DNA of 64,000 nt from assembly GCA_034003245.1 (NCBI GenBank), contig JAVEYY010000003.1, forward strand, positions 62,001 to 126,000, given 5' to 3'. The translations under genes and the position numbers were made by a program. The stretch is from Perlabentimonas sp034003245. Its GTDB lineage: Bacteria; Bacteroidota; Bacteroidia; Bacteroidales; Tenuifilaceae. The notes under the pieces were generated by a model, which saw only the letters and a program-made list of their open reading frames with translations, was not told the origin of the DNA and did no database searches. This document shows positions 1-8,748 of the stretch, piece after piece; position 1 is the first letter of the stretch, and each line of letters starts with the position of its first letter.

Positions 1-1092
1 GGCGAATTCATCGACATTATCGAATGGCTCGATCCCACAAACGATACCATGGTTTACCGTTTCGAGCGGTATAACAACGAGATTAAGAATGGCGCTAAAC
101 TCACCGTTAGGGAATCGCAGGTAGCTGTTTTTATTAACGAGGGCGAAATTGCCGATATATTTAAACCCGGCATGTACAGCTTAACCACCGAGAACCTTCC
201 AATTCTTTCAACGCTTAAAGGATGGAAGTATGGATTCAACAGCCCTTTTAAGGCCGAAGTGTACTTTCTTAACACCAAACAATTTGTCGATTTAAAATGG
301 GGTTCGCCAAATCCTATTATGCTTCGCGACCCCGAGTTTGGCCCCATTCGTATAAGAGCTTTTGGGAATTACTCAATCCGTATAACCGATCCTGCAATAT
401 TTACTAAGGGTATTGTGGGTACTGATGGAAGCTTTACCACCCAAAAAATTTCCGATCAGCTTCGGAGCATAGCCGTAACTCGCTTTACCGATGCAATTGG
501 TGAGAGCAAACTACCTGTTCTCGATATGGCTGCAAACTATAACGAGATATCGCAATTCTGTGAGGACAAAATAAAGCCCGAATTTGGCGAGTACGGATTA
601 GACCTTACCAAGTTCTTAATTTCCAACATTTCTCTTCCACCTAACGTGGAGGAGGCTCTCGATAAGCGCTCAAGTATGGGTATTATTGGCGATATGAGTA
701 AGTTTACTCAGTACCAAACAGGCGAGTCGATGGTTGCCGCAGCCAATAATCCCTCGGGTGGGGGTGCTGCGGCAGGAATGGGTATGGGAATGGGTTTTGC
801 CATGGCAAACCAGATGGTAGGTGCCATGGGGCAAGGACAAAACCAGGGGCAGCAAGTTCCGCCCCCTGTACCGCCAGTACTGGCTTTTTACTTAGTGTTA
901 AATGGGCAACAGACCGGTCCTTTTGATATGAATGCTCTTGCTTCGATGGTATCGCAAAACCAGCTAACTAGGGAAACACTGGTTTGGCGTCAGGGAATGA
1001 GTGGCTGGATTGCTGCGGGTCAGGTTGCTGAGCTTAGCCATATTTTCACGGCAACACCCCCCCCTATTCCTCCTGTGCCGCCTAGTCTGTAA
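1..1092 (+). CDS. SPFH-domain protein with C-terminal GYF_2 domain (5' partial)
   Basis: The reading frame is open to base 1, so the first ATG inside the window (49) is internal; the upstream in-frame residues GEFIDIIEWLDPTND match the usual start region of this family, and only a few N-terminal residues are missing. The body is an SPFH/YdjI-type ('virion core protein-like') domain, conserved from about residue 1 to 215 (counted from base 49), followed by a Gly/Met/Ala/Gln-rich linker (about 230-275). A GYF_2 module follows (FYLVLNGQQTGPFDMNAL, then LVWRQGMSGW), ending in a proline-rich tail. SPFH proteins scaffold membrane microdomains; GYF domains bind proline-rich peptides, so the tail could be a ligand for it (inference). 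It heads a plus-strand group with the next two genes, the last of which is a zinc-ribbon membrane protein, as in the Bacillus ydjGHI membrane-stress set. Family assignment is firm, role is inferred. Confidence 0.85.
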   Translation, partial: GEFIDIIEWLDPTNDTMVYRFERYNNEIKNGAKLTVRESQVAVFINEGEIADIFKPGMYSLTTENLPILSTLKGWKYGFNSPFKAEVYFLNTKQFVDLKWGSPNPIMLRDPEFGPIRIRAFGNYSIRITDPAIFTKGIVGTDGSFTTQKISDQLRSIAVTRFTDAIGESKLPVLDMAANYNEISQFCEDKIKPEFGEYGLDLTKFLISNISLPPNVEEALDKRSSMGIIGDMSKFTQYQTGESMVAAANNPSGGGAAAGMGMGMGFAMANQMVGAMGQGQNQGQQVPPPVPPVLAFYLVLNGQQTGPFDMNALASMVSQNQLTRETLVWRQGMSGWIAAGQVAELSHIFTATPPPIPPVPPSL

Positions 1093-1147
1093 AGATTGGT
1101 TTTAGGTTATATTCTTAAAGCATATTCCATATTAACCCACATAGAAA

Positions 1148-1642
1148 ATGGAAACTTACAGATGGAGCAAAGGAGTATTTAGCTCAACCTTCGAGATTTT
1201 TTCACAAAAGGGAATTGCAGGACAAATTCGGAGCAGAAACTGGTCCCGTTTAACCGATGCAGTTATTAATGGCAAAAGGTATTTATTCAAAACACAAGGT
1301 TTTTTTACTGTAAATACCCTGATCATCGATCCCGAAAAAAACACATTGCTAGGCAAAATCTCATACAATAGCTGGCGATCTATAGCAAGCATCGAACTCA
1401 AGGGCTCCACTACCGTTCTAAAGTCCGAAAGCATATGGCGCAGCCAGTGGAGCGTTTGGAATGGTAATGAACTACTTATGCGTTTTAAAGGTTCCGCAAC
1501 CAGAGGAACAATAGAAGTTGTGAAATCTGATGAGTTACTTATGATTTCCAGTTTTTTTGCCATGACCTACTTTTGGAAAGCAGCCACAATTGCCATCGTA
1601 ACATCGCTTATGCCTATTTGGATTACCATTCTCACTAAATAG
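1148..1642 (+). CDS. Hypothetical protein with hydrophobic C-terminus
   Basis: A 164-residue protein that I do not recognise. It is mostly beta-strand-like and hydrophilic up to about residue 130. The C-terminal 30 residues (FFAMTYFWKAATIAIVTSLM onward) are hydrophobic and likely membrane-associated. There is no signal peptide. It lies between the SPFH-GYF gene (55-bp gap) and the zinc-ribbon gene (11-bp gap) in the same direction, so the three are probably co-transcribed and it may be a partner in the same membrane complex. That last point is inference from position only. The ATG at 1148 directly follows an A-rich stretch typical of starts in this genome. Confidence 0.75.
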   Translation: METYRWSKGVFSSTFEIFSQKGIAGQIRSRNWSRLTDAVINGKRYLFKTQGFFTVNTLIIDPEKNTLLGKISYNSWRSIASIELKGSTTVLKSESIWRSQWSVWNGNELLMRFKGSATRGTIEVVKSDELLMISSFFAMTYFWKAATIAIVTSLMPIWITILTK

Positions 1643-1653
1643 AAACTGTTTCA

Positions 1654-2769
1654 ATGATTACCGAACCAAAACTATCAGAAACAAATCAGGGTGATGTTAC
1701 TTGTACCTCATGCGGTGCGCACCTGAAATATAAACCCGGGTCTAGTTCACTAACTTGTGAGTTCTGCGGAGCAGAAGTTGATATAGAGGTTAGCGAGGAG
1801 AGTATCCAGGAGATAGATTTCGACAAATTCCTGTCCGATCATAGCGACAACTTGGTTCAGCACCAAGTGTCAACGGTTCAGTGTCAGGGATGCGGAGCAC
1901 ATGTTACATTCGATCCAAATATCATATCGGATCATTGTCCCTTTTGTGTTAGTGTAATAATTGTAAAGCATTGTGAGCAGGAAACCCAAATTCGGCCCGG
2001 ATCAATTCTTCCTTTTTCCATCGATTCAAAACAAGCCTACACCGAATTTGCTAAATGGGTAAAGAAACTATGGTTTGCCCCAAACGATCTGAAAAAATTT
2101 GTTGTCCAACACGATCTGCTACAAGGCATCTACGTACCTTACTGGACATACGATTCGAAAACATTTACTAAGTTCACCGGACAGCGGGGCGACAACTACA
2201 CCACAACCCAAACCTACACAACCGTTGAAAACGGAAAAACAGTAACTCGCACCCGCACTGTAACAAAGATCAGATGGACTCCTGTTAGCGGGAACTTCGA
2301 TAAGTTTTTCGACGACATTCTGGTGCTCGCCAGTAAATCGCTTCCCAAAAAGTACGCCGATAGGCTTACCCCTTGGGATTTGGACAATCTGGTAGTTTAC
2401 AATCCCAAATTCCTTAGCGGATACCGTACGGAAACTTATCAGGTTCCTTTAAAAGATGGGTTCGACTCTGCGCAAAACTTAATGGATGAGGCAATTCGCC
2501 TGGAGACGAGAAGTAGAATTGGTGGCGATCATCAACGTATTTTCACTCTCCACTCCAAATACAACGATGTAACATTTAAGCACATTCTTCTACCTGTATG
2601 GATTAGCGCCTTTCGCTATAAGAAGAAAGTTTACCGGTTTCTAATCAACGGACGTACTGGTGAGGTTCAAGGTGAACGCCCCTATAGCGTTGCAAAAATT
2701 ATACTAGCAGTTATTGCAGGTATAGCATTAATTGGAATATTGGCTCTGGCAATCTCAGCATCGGCTTAG
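1654..2769 (+). CDS. Double zinc-ribbon membrane protein
   Basis: A 371-residue protein with two TFIIB-like zinc ribbons near the N-terminus: Cys17/Cys20/Cys35/Cys38 (CTSCGAH...CEFCGAE) and Cys77/Cys80/Cys95/Cys98 (CQGCGAH...CPFC). A long conserved middle domain follows (about 110-340, including GIYVPYWTYDS). One C-terminal transmembrane helix lies at about 347-368. Homologues are often mis-annotated as 'PriA helicase' because of the zinc ribbons; no helicase motif is present here. The pairing of zinc ribbon plus membrane anchor with an SPFH gene nearby is reminiscent of Bacillus YdjG/YdjI, which act with PspA at the membrane. No pspA is visible in the window, but the region left of base 1 is unseen. 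Confidence 0.8.
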   Translation: MITEPKLSETNQGDVTCTSCGAHLKYKPGSSSLTCEFCGAEVDIEVSEESIQEIDFDKFLSDHSDNLVQHQVSTVQCQGCGAHVTFDPNIISDHCPFCVSVIIVKHCEQETQIRPGSILPFSIDSKQAYTEFAKWVKKLWFAPNDLKKFVVQHDLLQGIYVPYWTYDSKTFTKFTGQRGDNYTTTQTYTTVENGKTVTRTRTVTKIRWTPVSGNFDKFFDDILVLASKSLPKKYADRLTPWDLDNLVVYNPKFLSGYRTETYQVPLKDGFDSAQNLMDEAIRLETRSRIGGDHQRIFTLHSKYNDVTFKHILLPVWISAFRYKKKVYRFLINGRTGEVQGERPYSVAKIILAVIAGIALIGILALAISASA

Positions 2770-2794
2770 TCACATATAAGAATTTCGAACTTTA

Positions 2795-2823
2795 GGTTGG
2801 AGAATATCACTCCAACCATTTTT
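2795..2823 (+). terminator. Rho-independent terminator after the SPFH/zinc-ribbon group
   Basis: An 8-bp perfect stem (GGTTGGAG / CTCCAACC) with a 7-nt loop is followed by ATTTTT. It lies 25 bp after the zinc-ribbon stop codon and separates that group from ppdK. Confidence 0.75.
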
Positions 2824-3003
2824 AATTCAAGTTTATGCTGTGGTGAGGTCTTTGAAGCACATCCTTAATCGTTTGCGCAAAAAAAAGCATTAAGCATCCA
2901 ATCGGCACTCAGCTATTTCAATTATTTTAATAATTTTGTAAGCTCGAATAAAATTGTTTTATACACAATAATTTTTACATATATCAACTAAACTTTTATT
3001 ACG

Positions 3004-5730
3004 ATGTCGACTACGAAACGCGTTTACACCTTCGGAAACAAGCAGGCCGATGGTGATGGCAAGATGAAGGAATTGCTGGGAGGCAAGGGTGCCAACCTGG
3101 CCGAAATGAACCTTATTGGAATTCCCGTACCTCCAGGTTTCACCATTACTACCGAGGTTTGTACTGAATACTATAAACTTGGTAAGGATCAAGTTATTGA
3201 GTTAGTTAAGCCCGAGGTTGAGGCTGCCATGAAAAAAATTGAGGGCATTATGGGTATGGAGTTCGGCAGCAAGGAAAACCCTCTGCTTATGTCAGTTCGC
3301 TCTGGTTCACGGGCTTCGATGCCAGGTATGATGGATACCATCCTTAACTTGGGATTAAACGATGAGGTAGTTGAGGGGTTAACTCAAAAAACTGGAAACG
3401 CTCGTTTTGCGTGGGATAGCTACCGCCGCTTTGTGCAAATGTATGGCGATGTAGTACTTGGCATGAAACCCGAATCCAAAGAGGATCACGATCCCTTCGA
3501 GGAGATTATTGACCACATGAAGGAGGAGAAAAAGGTTGCTCTCGATACCGAGTTTACTGTTGAACACCTCAAAGAAATGGTGGCCCGTTTCAAAAATGCT
3601 GTGAAAGAGAAAACAGGCAATGAATTCCCAACATGTGCATGGGAACAACTTTGGGGAGCTGTTATGGCAGTATTCAACAGCTGGATGAACGATCGTGCCA
3701 TCCTTTACAGAAAACTGAACAAAATACCTGAAGAGTGGGGAACTGCCGTTAACGTACAGGCAATGGTTTTCGGTAACATGGGCGATAACTCAGCCACTGG
3801 AGTTGCCTTTACTCGCGATTCAGCTACTGGTGAAAATATCTTTAACGGTGAGTACCTAGTTAATGCTCAGGGCGAAGATGTAGTCGCAGGTATCCGTACT
3901 CCACAGGAAATCACCCTTGAAGGATCAAAGCGTTGGGCAAAACTTCAGAATATCTCTGAGGAAGAGCGCAAAGCAAAATACCCCTCACTTGAAGAGGTTA
4001 TGCCTACTGCATATAACGAGCTTTTCAACATTCAGCGCAATCTTGAGCAGCACTATAAGGACATGCAGGACATTGAGTTTACAATTCAGGATGGTAAGCT
4101 GTGGATGCTTCAAACCCGTAACGGAAAACGTACTGGTGCAGCTATGGTAAAAATTGCCATCGACATGCTTGCCGAAGGAATGATCGATGAGAAAACTGCA
4201 ATCCTAAGGGTTGAGCCTGAGAAATTGGATGAACTGCTTCACCCTGTATTCGACAAGCAAGCGCTTGCCAGCACTAAAGTTCTTGCCAAAGGGTTACCCG
4301 CATCGCCAGGTGCTGCAACCGGACAGATCGTATTCTTTGCCGAGGACGCCGAAGTTTGGGCTGCAGAAGGGAAGCAAACCATCCTGGTTCGTGTTGAAAC
4401 ATCTCCCGAAGATCTTAAGGGAATGAACGTTGCTCAGGGTATCCTAACTGCTCGTGGTGGTATGACCTCTCACGCTGCCGTTGTTGCCCGCGGTATGGGT
4501 AAATGCTGTGTATCAGGTGCAGGTACTGTTAAGATCGACTACAAAACTCGCACGATGACAGTTGATGGCAACGTTTTCAAAGAAGGTGACTGGATTTCAC
4601 TAAACGGTTCAACTGGCCAGGTTCTAGACGGAAAAGTTAAGACTATGGCTGCAGAGCTTAGCGGGGATTTTGCCAAGCTAATGGAGCTAGCCGATAAATA
4701 CTCACGCATGAAAGTGCGCACTAACGCCGACACCCCTCGCGATAGCAAAATAGCACGAGAATTTGGCGCTCAGGGTATTGGCCTGTGCCGTACCGAGCAC
4801 ATGTTCTTCGAAGGCGATCGTATTAAGGCAATGCGCGAGATGATTCTTGCCAACGACGAGGCAGGACGCCGCAAGGGACTTGAGAAGTTACTTCCTATTC
4901 AGCGTGATGATTTCGAGGGTATCTTCGAAGCCATGCAGGGTCTACCTGTCACCGTTCGTCTGCTCGATCCTCCCCTACATGAGTTTGTTCCTCACGAGGA
5001 GGCAAACCAAAAGGAGATGGCAAAAGAACTTGGCATTACTCCTGAGGAGGTGAAAGCTAAAGTGGATTCGCTACATGAATTCAACCCAATGCTTGGTCAC
5101 CGTGGTTGCCGTTTGGGAATTACCTATCCCGAGATTACTGAGATGCAAGCACGTGCTATCATTGAGGCCGCTCTTAACCTTAAGAAAAAAGGCGTTGTTG
5201 CTATCCCAGAGATTATGATTCCTTTAATTGGGAACGTAAACGAGCTTAAGAATCAGGAGCAGATTGTACGCACAACAGCCGAAAAGGTATTTGCTGAGCG
5301 CAACGACAGGATTGAGTACTTGGTAGGTACCATGATTGAGGTTCCCCGTGCTGCGCTAACCGCTGATGAGATTGCCCATGTGGCTGAATTCTTCAGTTTC
5401 GGAACCAATGACCTTACCCAAATGACCCTTGGATTTAGCCGCGACGACGCAGGTAAATTCCTACCTGAGTATATCGACAGGGGAATTCTTAAGGCCGATC
5501 CTTTCCAAATACTCGACCAAACTGGCGTAGGCCAACTTGTGGATATGGGTGTTAAGAAAGGTCGCTCTGTTCGCAATAAGCTAAAAGTAGGTATTTGTGG
5601 TGAGCATGGTGGTGAGCCCAGCTCCGTTGAGTTCTGCCACACTGTTGGAATGGATTATGTAAGCTGTTCTCCCTTCCGTGTACCAATTGCACGTTTAACT
5701 GCTGCTCATGCTGTGCTTAAGCAAAAGTAA
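3004..5730 (+). CDS. ppdK: Pyruvate, phosphate dikinase
   Basis: A 908-residue enzyme interconverting pyruvate, ATP and phosphate with phosphoenolpyruvate, AMP and pyrophosphate. It is cytosolic and in anaerobes usually runs glycolytically with PPi. The N-terminal nucleotide-binding domain begins with GGKGANLAEMNLIGIPVPPG. The swivelling phosphohistidine domain carries GGMTSHAAVVARGMG with the catalytic His at residue 490. The C-terminal PEP-binding TIM barrel has LCRTEHMFF, GTNDLTQMTLGFSRDD and the catalytic-Cys motif GICGEHGGEPSSVEFC. Length is slightly above the usual 875-890 residues. It appears monocistronic: a terminator precedes it (2795) and another follows (5751). The start at 3004 begins MSTTKRVYTFG, normal for the family. 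Confidence 0.98.
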   Translation: MSTTKRVYTFGNKQADGDGKMKELLGGKGANLAEMNLIGIPVPPGFTITTEVCTEYYKLGKDQVIELVKPEVEAAMKKIEGIMGMEFGSKENPLLMSVRSGSRASMPGMMDTILNLGLNDEVVEGLTQKTGNARFAWDSYRRFVQMYGDVVLGMKPESKEDHDPFEEIIDHMKEEKKVALDTEFTVEHLKEMVARFKNAVKEKTGNEFPTCAWEQLWGAVMAVFNSWMNDRAILYRKLNKIPEEWGTAVNVQAMVFGNMGDNSATGVAFTRDSATGENIFNGEYLVNAQGEDVVAGIRTPQEITLEGSKRWAKLQNISEEERKAKYPSLEEVMPTAYNELFNIQRNLEQHYKDMQDIEFTIQDGKLWMLQTRNGKRTGAAMVKIAIDMLAEGMIDEKTAILRVEPEKLDELLHPVFDKQALASTKVLAKGLPASPGAATGQIVFFAEDAEVWAAEGKQTILVRVETSPEDLKGMNVAQGILTARGGMTSHAAVVARGMGKCCVSGAGTVKIDYKTRTMTVDGNVFKEGDWISLNGSTGQVLDGKVKTMAAELSGDFAKLMELADKYSRMKVRTNADTPRDSKIAREFGAQGIGLCRTEHMFFEGDRIKAMREMILANDEAGRRKGLEKLLPIQRDDFEGIFEAMQGLPVTVRLLDPPLHEFVPHEEANQKEMAKELGITPEEVKAKVDSLHEFNPMLGHRGCRLGITYPEITEMQARAIIEAALNLKKKGVVAIPEIMIPLIGNVNELKNQEQIVRTTAEKVFAERNDRIEYLVGTMIEVPRAALTADEIAHVAEFFSFGTNDLTQMTLGFSRDDAGKFLPEYIDRGILKADPFQILDQTGVGQLVDMGVKKGRSVRNKLKVGICGEHGGEPSSVEFCHTVGMDYVSCSPFRVPIARLTAAHAVLKQK

Positions 5731-5750
5731 TAGATACTATTAAGAAAAAA

Positions 5751-5776
5751 GACCGCCCAATGGGCGGTCTTTTTTC
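5751..5776 (+). terminator. Terminator between ppdK and the DUF4384 gene
   Basis: GACCGCCCAATGGGCGGTC forms a strong stem flanked by A6 on the left and T6 on the right, so it can terminate both converging transcripts (ppdK from the left, the DUF4384 gene from the right). It starts 20 bp after the ppdK stop codon. Confidence 0.9.
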
Positions 5777-5795
5777 TTATATATACGTAAAACAT

Positions 5796-6617
5796 TCATC
5801 TTACTGTGAATGCATGATAGTCCACATTCCGTTCATCGGGCATAATGCTGTAAACCCATGAGAAAATCGTTTCCGATGCAGTAAGCTGCTCCTCGCCGCC
5901 CGAATGTTTAAGAAATTGTATGGGCTTCTTGGTAAAGACAAAAACCATTCTATTGGTGTCGATTCCCTTTCCACTTTTAAAAAGTTCATAATCGAGATTA
6001 CCAAAGGGGAATTCCATCCGTTGATTGGGCTTAATCTCTTGAAACTTCTCCAACTTATTTGGATAAAGTAGACAGGTATAGTTATCAGTAATACTAAAAA
6101 CATGGAGATAGCACGCCTGTGTTGCCTGCAAGGAGAAAGTTAGCAATTCTCCCTCCTCGTAAATTGCTTTAATCCCCTCAACCTTAACATTAAATGTTGG
6201 ATCGGGACTCGATTTATAAAGGATAACAGACGCATCAATGGTTACCTCGACCATGAAGAGGTTTGTAACAGGATCAACTTTACGCCGATGGCTAACTATC
6301 TCGTATGATTGAATTGCCCCCCTTAGCTCAGTTTGTATATCGCTACTGAAGAATTCTGTAAAATCGTTATTCAGCTCACTACGGAAAAGGTTTTCGTAGG
6401 TTTGAATGTTTTCACCCACTCCAGCCTTTCGAAGTGCTTCGACTTTAGCGTTATTTAGCGCTTGCTTCCGGGCATCCTCTTCGCTTATTTTGCCGACGAT
6501 TTCAGCTTCACCAACAGCTCCCTGAATTTTAATAATATCCTGAGCATTTACGGGCATTACATACAACACAAAGGCTATTGTCCCGATAAAACTAAACTGC
6601 TTAAATAATTTCGACAT
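5796..6617 (-). CDS. Exported DUF4384-domain protein with LPP20/FlgT-like N-terminus
   Basis: About 273 residues when started at the Met at 6617, which gives a clean signal peptide (MSKLFKQFSFIGTIAFVLYV, cleavage after VNAQ). An in-frame upstream Met at 6647 would put ten polar residues in front of the signal and is less likely. Residues about 30-140 resemble the LPP20/FlgT N-terminal fold (DARKQALNNAKVEALRKAGV). Residues about 150-260 are DUF4384-like (FSLQATQACYLHVFSI, then CLLYPN), a small beta-sandwich found in envelope proteins that handle surface or stress functions. Function is unknown. It is convergent with ppdK and separated from rocD by a terminator-like hairpin, so it is likely transcribed alone. 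Confidence 0.8.
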   Translation of the reverse strand: MSKLFKQFSFIGTIAFVLYVMPVNAQDIIKIQGAVGEAEIVGKISEEDARKQALNNAKVEALRKAGVGENIQTYENLFRSELNNDFTEFFSSDIQTELRGAIQSYEIVSHRRKVDPVTNLFMVEVTIDASVILYKSSPDPTFNVKVEGIKAIYEEGELLTFSLQATQACYLHVFSITDNYTCLLYPNKLEKFQEIKPNQRMEFPFGNLDYELFKSGKGIDTNRMVFVFTKKPIQFLKHSGGEEQLTASETIFSWVYSIMPDERNVDYHAFTVR

Positions 6618-6668
6618 ATCCCTATAGTTTAGACTATTAGTAATCAATTATAATGCCAAGTTACAAAA

Positions 6669-6702
6669 AAAAGCCGTTACCAAGCAAGGCAACGGCTTTT
6701 TA
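6669..6702 (-). terminator. Terminator after rocD
   Basis: An inverted repeat (AAAGCCGTT / AACGGCTTT, extended by two pairs after one mismatch) is flanked by A-rich and T-rich tracts. It sits 14 bp past the rocD stop codon and just upstream of the next minus-strand gene, so it insulates rocD from the DUF4384 gene. Confidence 0.8.
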
Positions 6703-6715
6703 TTATTAAATAGGA

Positions 6716-7930
6716 CTACTCAAACTTCTTAAAAACGGCTTTGATTTTCTCCATTGCCTCACGGAGTTGCTCTTCGGTGATAACAAGGGGAGGTGCAAAA
6801 CGAATAATATTGCCATGAGTTGGTTTTGCTAAAACACCTGCCTCAGCCATAGCCACACATACGTCCCAAGCAGTTTTGCCTGGTTGATTGCGAATAACAA
6901 CTGCATTGAGCAAACCCTTACCACGAACAAGCTCAATCATTTCGCTCTTAATACTCTTGAACTCGTCACGAAAAATTTGACCAAGCCGCTCTGCATTCTC
7001 GGCAAGTTTTTCCTCCTTAATTACCTCAAGAGCGGCAATAGCCACTTTGCCGGCAATTGGGTTTCCACCAAATGTTGAACCGTGTTGGCCTGGCTTAATG
7101 CATAGCATAATTTCATCATCGGCTAAAACAGCTGAAACAGGGAAAACACCACCAGAGACAGCTTTACCCAGGATTAGGATATCGGGGCGAACATTCTCGT
7201 GATCGCAAGCTAACATTTTTCCCGTCCGGGCTATACCTGTTTGAACCTCATCGGCAATAAAAAGCACATTATTCTTCTTACAAAGTTCCGATGCTTTCTT
7301 TAGGTAACCCTCGTCGGGAACAAAAACGCCTGCCTCACCTTGAATGGGTTCAACAAGGAAGCCAACAACATTCTTATCTTCCAAAGCCTTCTCTAGTGCA
7401 GGTATATCATTGTAAGGTATTACGATAAAACCAGGAGTGTATGGACCATATTCAGCCTTTGCATCGGGGTCAGTGCTCATGGAGATAATGGTGGTGGTAC
7501 GGCCGTGGAAATTGTTTTCGCAAACAATAATCTTGGCTTCACCATCCTTTACTCCTTTTTTCTGATATCCCCACTTACGGCTTAACTTAATAGCAGTTTC
7601 GTCGGCTTCAGCCCCTGTGTTCATGGGCAAAATCTTGTCGTATCCAAAATACTTAGTAATGTACTCTTCGTATTCGCCCAAAACATTATTATAGAAAGCC
7701 CTTGAAGTAAGCGTAAGCTGTTTGGCCTGCTCAATCATGGCATTTACAATCTTAGGGTGACAATGTCCTTGGTTAACAGCCGAATAAGCAGAAAGAAAAT
7801 CGAAGTACTTTTTACCCTCAACATCCCACACATAAACACCTTCACCACGCTCGAGCACCACGGGAAGTGGATGATAGTTGTGCGCACCGTACTTATCCTC
7901 ACGGGCCATGTAATCTTTAGCGGTCATCAT
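6716..7930 (-). CDS. rocD: Ornithine--oxo-acid aminotransferase
   Basis: A 404-residue class III PLP aminotransferase converting L-ornithine and 2-oxoglutarate to glutamate 5-semialdehyde and glutamate, linking arginine/ornithine and proline metabolism. Diagnostic stretches are YGAHNYHPLPVVLERGEGVY near the N-terminus, SAYSAVNQGHCHPKI, NFHGRTT, FIADEVQTGIARTGKMLA, and the PLP-lysine motif LGKAVSGG with Lys256. Length matches the family. A TATCTTTG element (7987-7980, minus strand) fits the Bacteroidota -7 box about 50 bp upstream of the start, but I did not find a matching -33 box. A terminator follows at 6669. Confidence 0.96.
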   Translation of the reverse strand: MMTAKDYMAREDKYGAHNYHPLPVVLERGEGVYVWDVEGKKYFDFLSAYSAVNQGHCHPKIVNAMIEQAKQLTLTSRAFYNNVLGEYEEYITKYFGYDKILPMNTGAEADETAIKLSRKWGYQKKGVKDGEAKIIVCENNFHGRTTTIISMSTDPDAKAEYGPYTPGFIVIPYNDIPALEKALEDKNVVGFLVEPIQGEAGVFVPDEGYLKKASELCKKNNVLFIADEVQTGIARTGKMLACDHENVRPDILILGKAVSGGVFPVSAVLADDEIMLCIKPGQHGSTFGGNPIAGKVAIAALEVIKEEKLAENAERLGQIFRDEFKSIKSEMIELVRGKGLLNAVVIRNQPGKTAWDVCVAMAEAGVLAKPTHGNIIRFAPPLVITEEQLREAMEKIKAVFKKFE

Positions 7931-8123
7931 AATTCTTCAAGTTTTTTAATTAAATAATTTATAGCAGGTTGTAATTTTACAAAGATAATTTATATATCGA
8001 TACAATCATAAGGCAACTTTTGCAATTTTCAAACACATATCACCTAGAAACCTGTATGTTAAGAAACATATTGAACAATCGCTGATCGTTTCCGTTTAAC
8101 ATATTAAATAAAAATTATAGACA

Positions 8124-8678
8124 ATGGAAACAAAACTTATTGCTCCAATTGCAAATAGATTAAGTGAGTTGGCCTTTGAACCAAAGGTTATTGATGGTGA
8201 AATTGTGGAGATTTTACTTGAGGCTGCACGATGGGCTCCATCGGCTCACAACGAACAACCCTGGAGATTTTTCTACGCCACCCAAGATGATCCCGAATCG
8301 TTTAACAGAATTCTGAATTTACTTGCAGCCGGAAATAGGGAGTGGGCAAAAAATGCTTCCCTTTTAGTAATTTCTGCTGCTAAGAAAGTGCTATCGCACA
8401 ACGGAAATATTAATGCTTACGCCGAACACGACACCGGCCTGGCCACAGCCAATCTTTTGATTCAAGCCGAAGCCATGGGCCTTGCATCGCACCCAATGGG
8501 CGGTTTTGATAAAGAGGAAGCAGTAAAACTCTTGAATCTTAAAGACGACTTCAAACCAATGACTGCCATAGCAATTGGTTACAAAGGTGATAGGACAACC
8601 CTAAGCGAAAACAACCAGAATAGAATAAACAAACCAAGAGTTAGAAAAAATCTAAACGAGATTTCTCGAAAGGTATAG
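8124..8678 (+). CDS. Nitroreductase-family FMN oxidoreductase
   Basis: A 184-residue member of the nitroreductase fold (FMN-dependent NAD(P)H oxidoreductase). The flavin-binding signature LLEAARWAPSAHNEQPWRFF sits at about residues 32-51, and the second conserved region (DTGLATANLLIQAEAMGL) at about 102-119. The C-terminal sequence MTAIAIGYKGD is typical. Length is normal for the small subfamily. The substrate cannot be told from sequence. The gene stands alone, divergent from rocD and convergent with the kinase gene at 8749. No terminator hairpin was seen in the 70 bp between it and that kinase. Confidence 0.9.
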   Translation: METKLIAPIANRLSELAFEPKVIDGEIVEILLEAARWAPSAHNEQPWRFFYATQDDPESFNRILNLLAAGNREWAKNASLLVISAAKKVLSHNGNINAYAEHDTGLATANLLIQAEAMGLASHPMGGFDKEEAVKLLNLKDDFKPMTAIAIGYKGDRTTLSENNQNRINKPRVRKNLNEISRKV

Positions 8679-8748
8679 ATTGGATTATAATATACCCAAA
8701 TCAACAAGCCGTGTCATAGAGCGTTTTGAGGCATAAACTATTGTATGC

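Noticed and set aside
1654..2769. PriA-type helicase, a label often given to such proteins
   Set aside because: Only zinc ribbons and a membrane helix are present; there is no Walker A/B helicase core.
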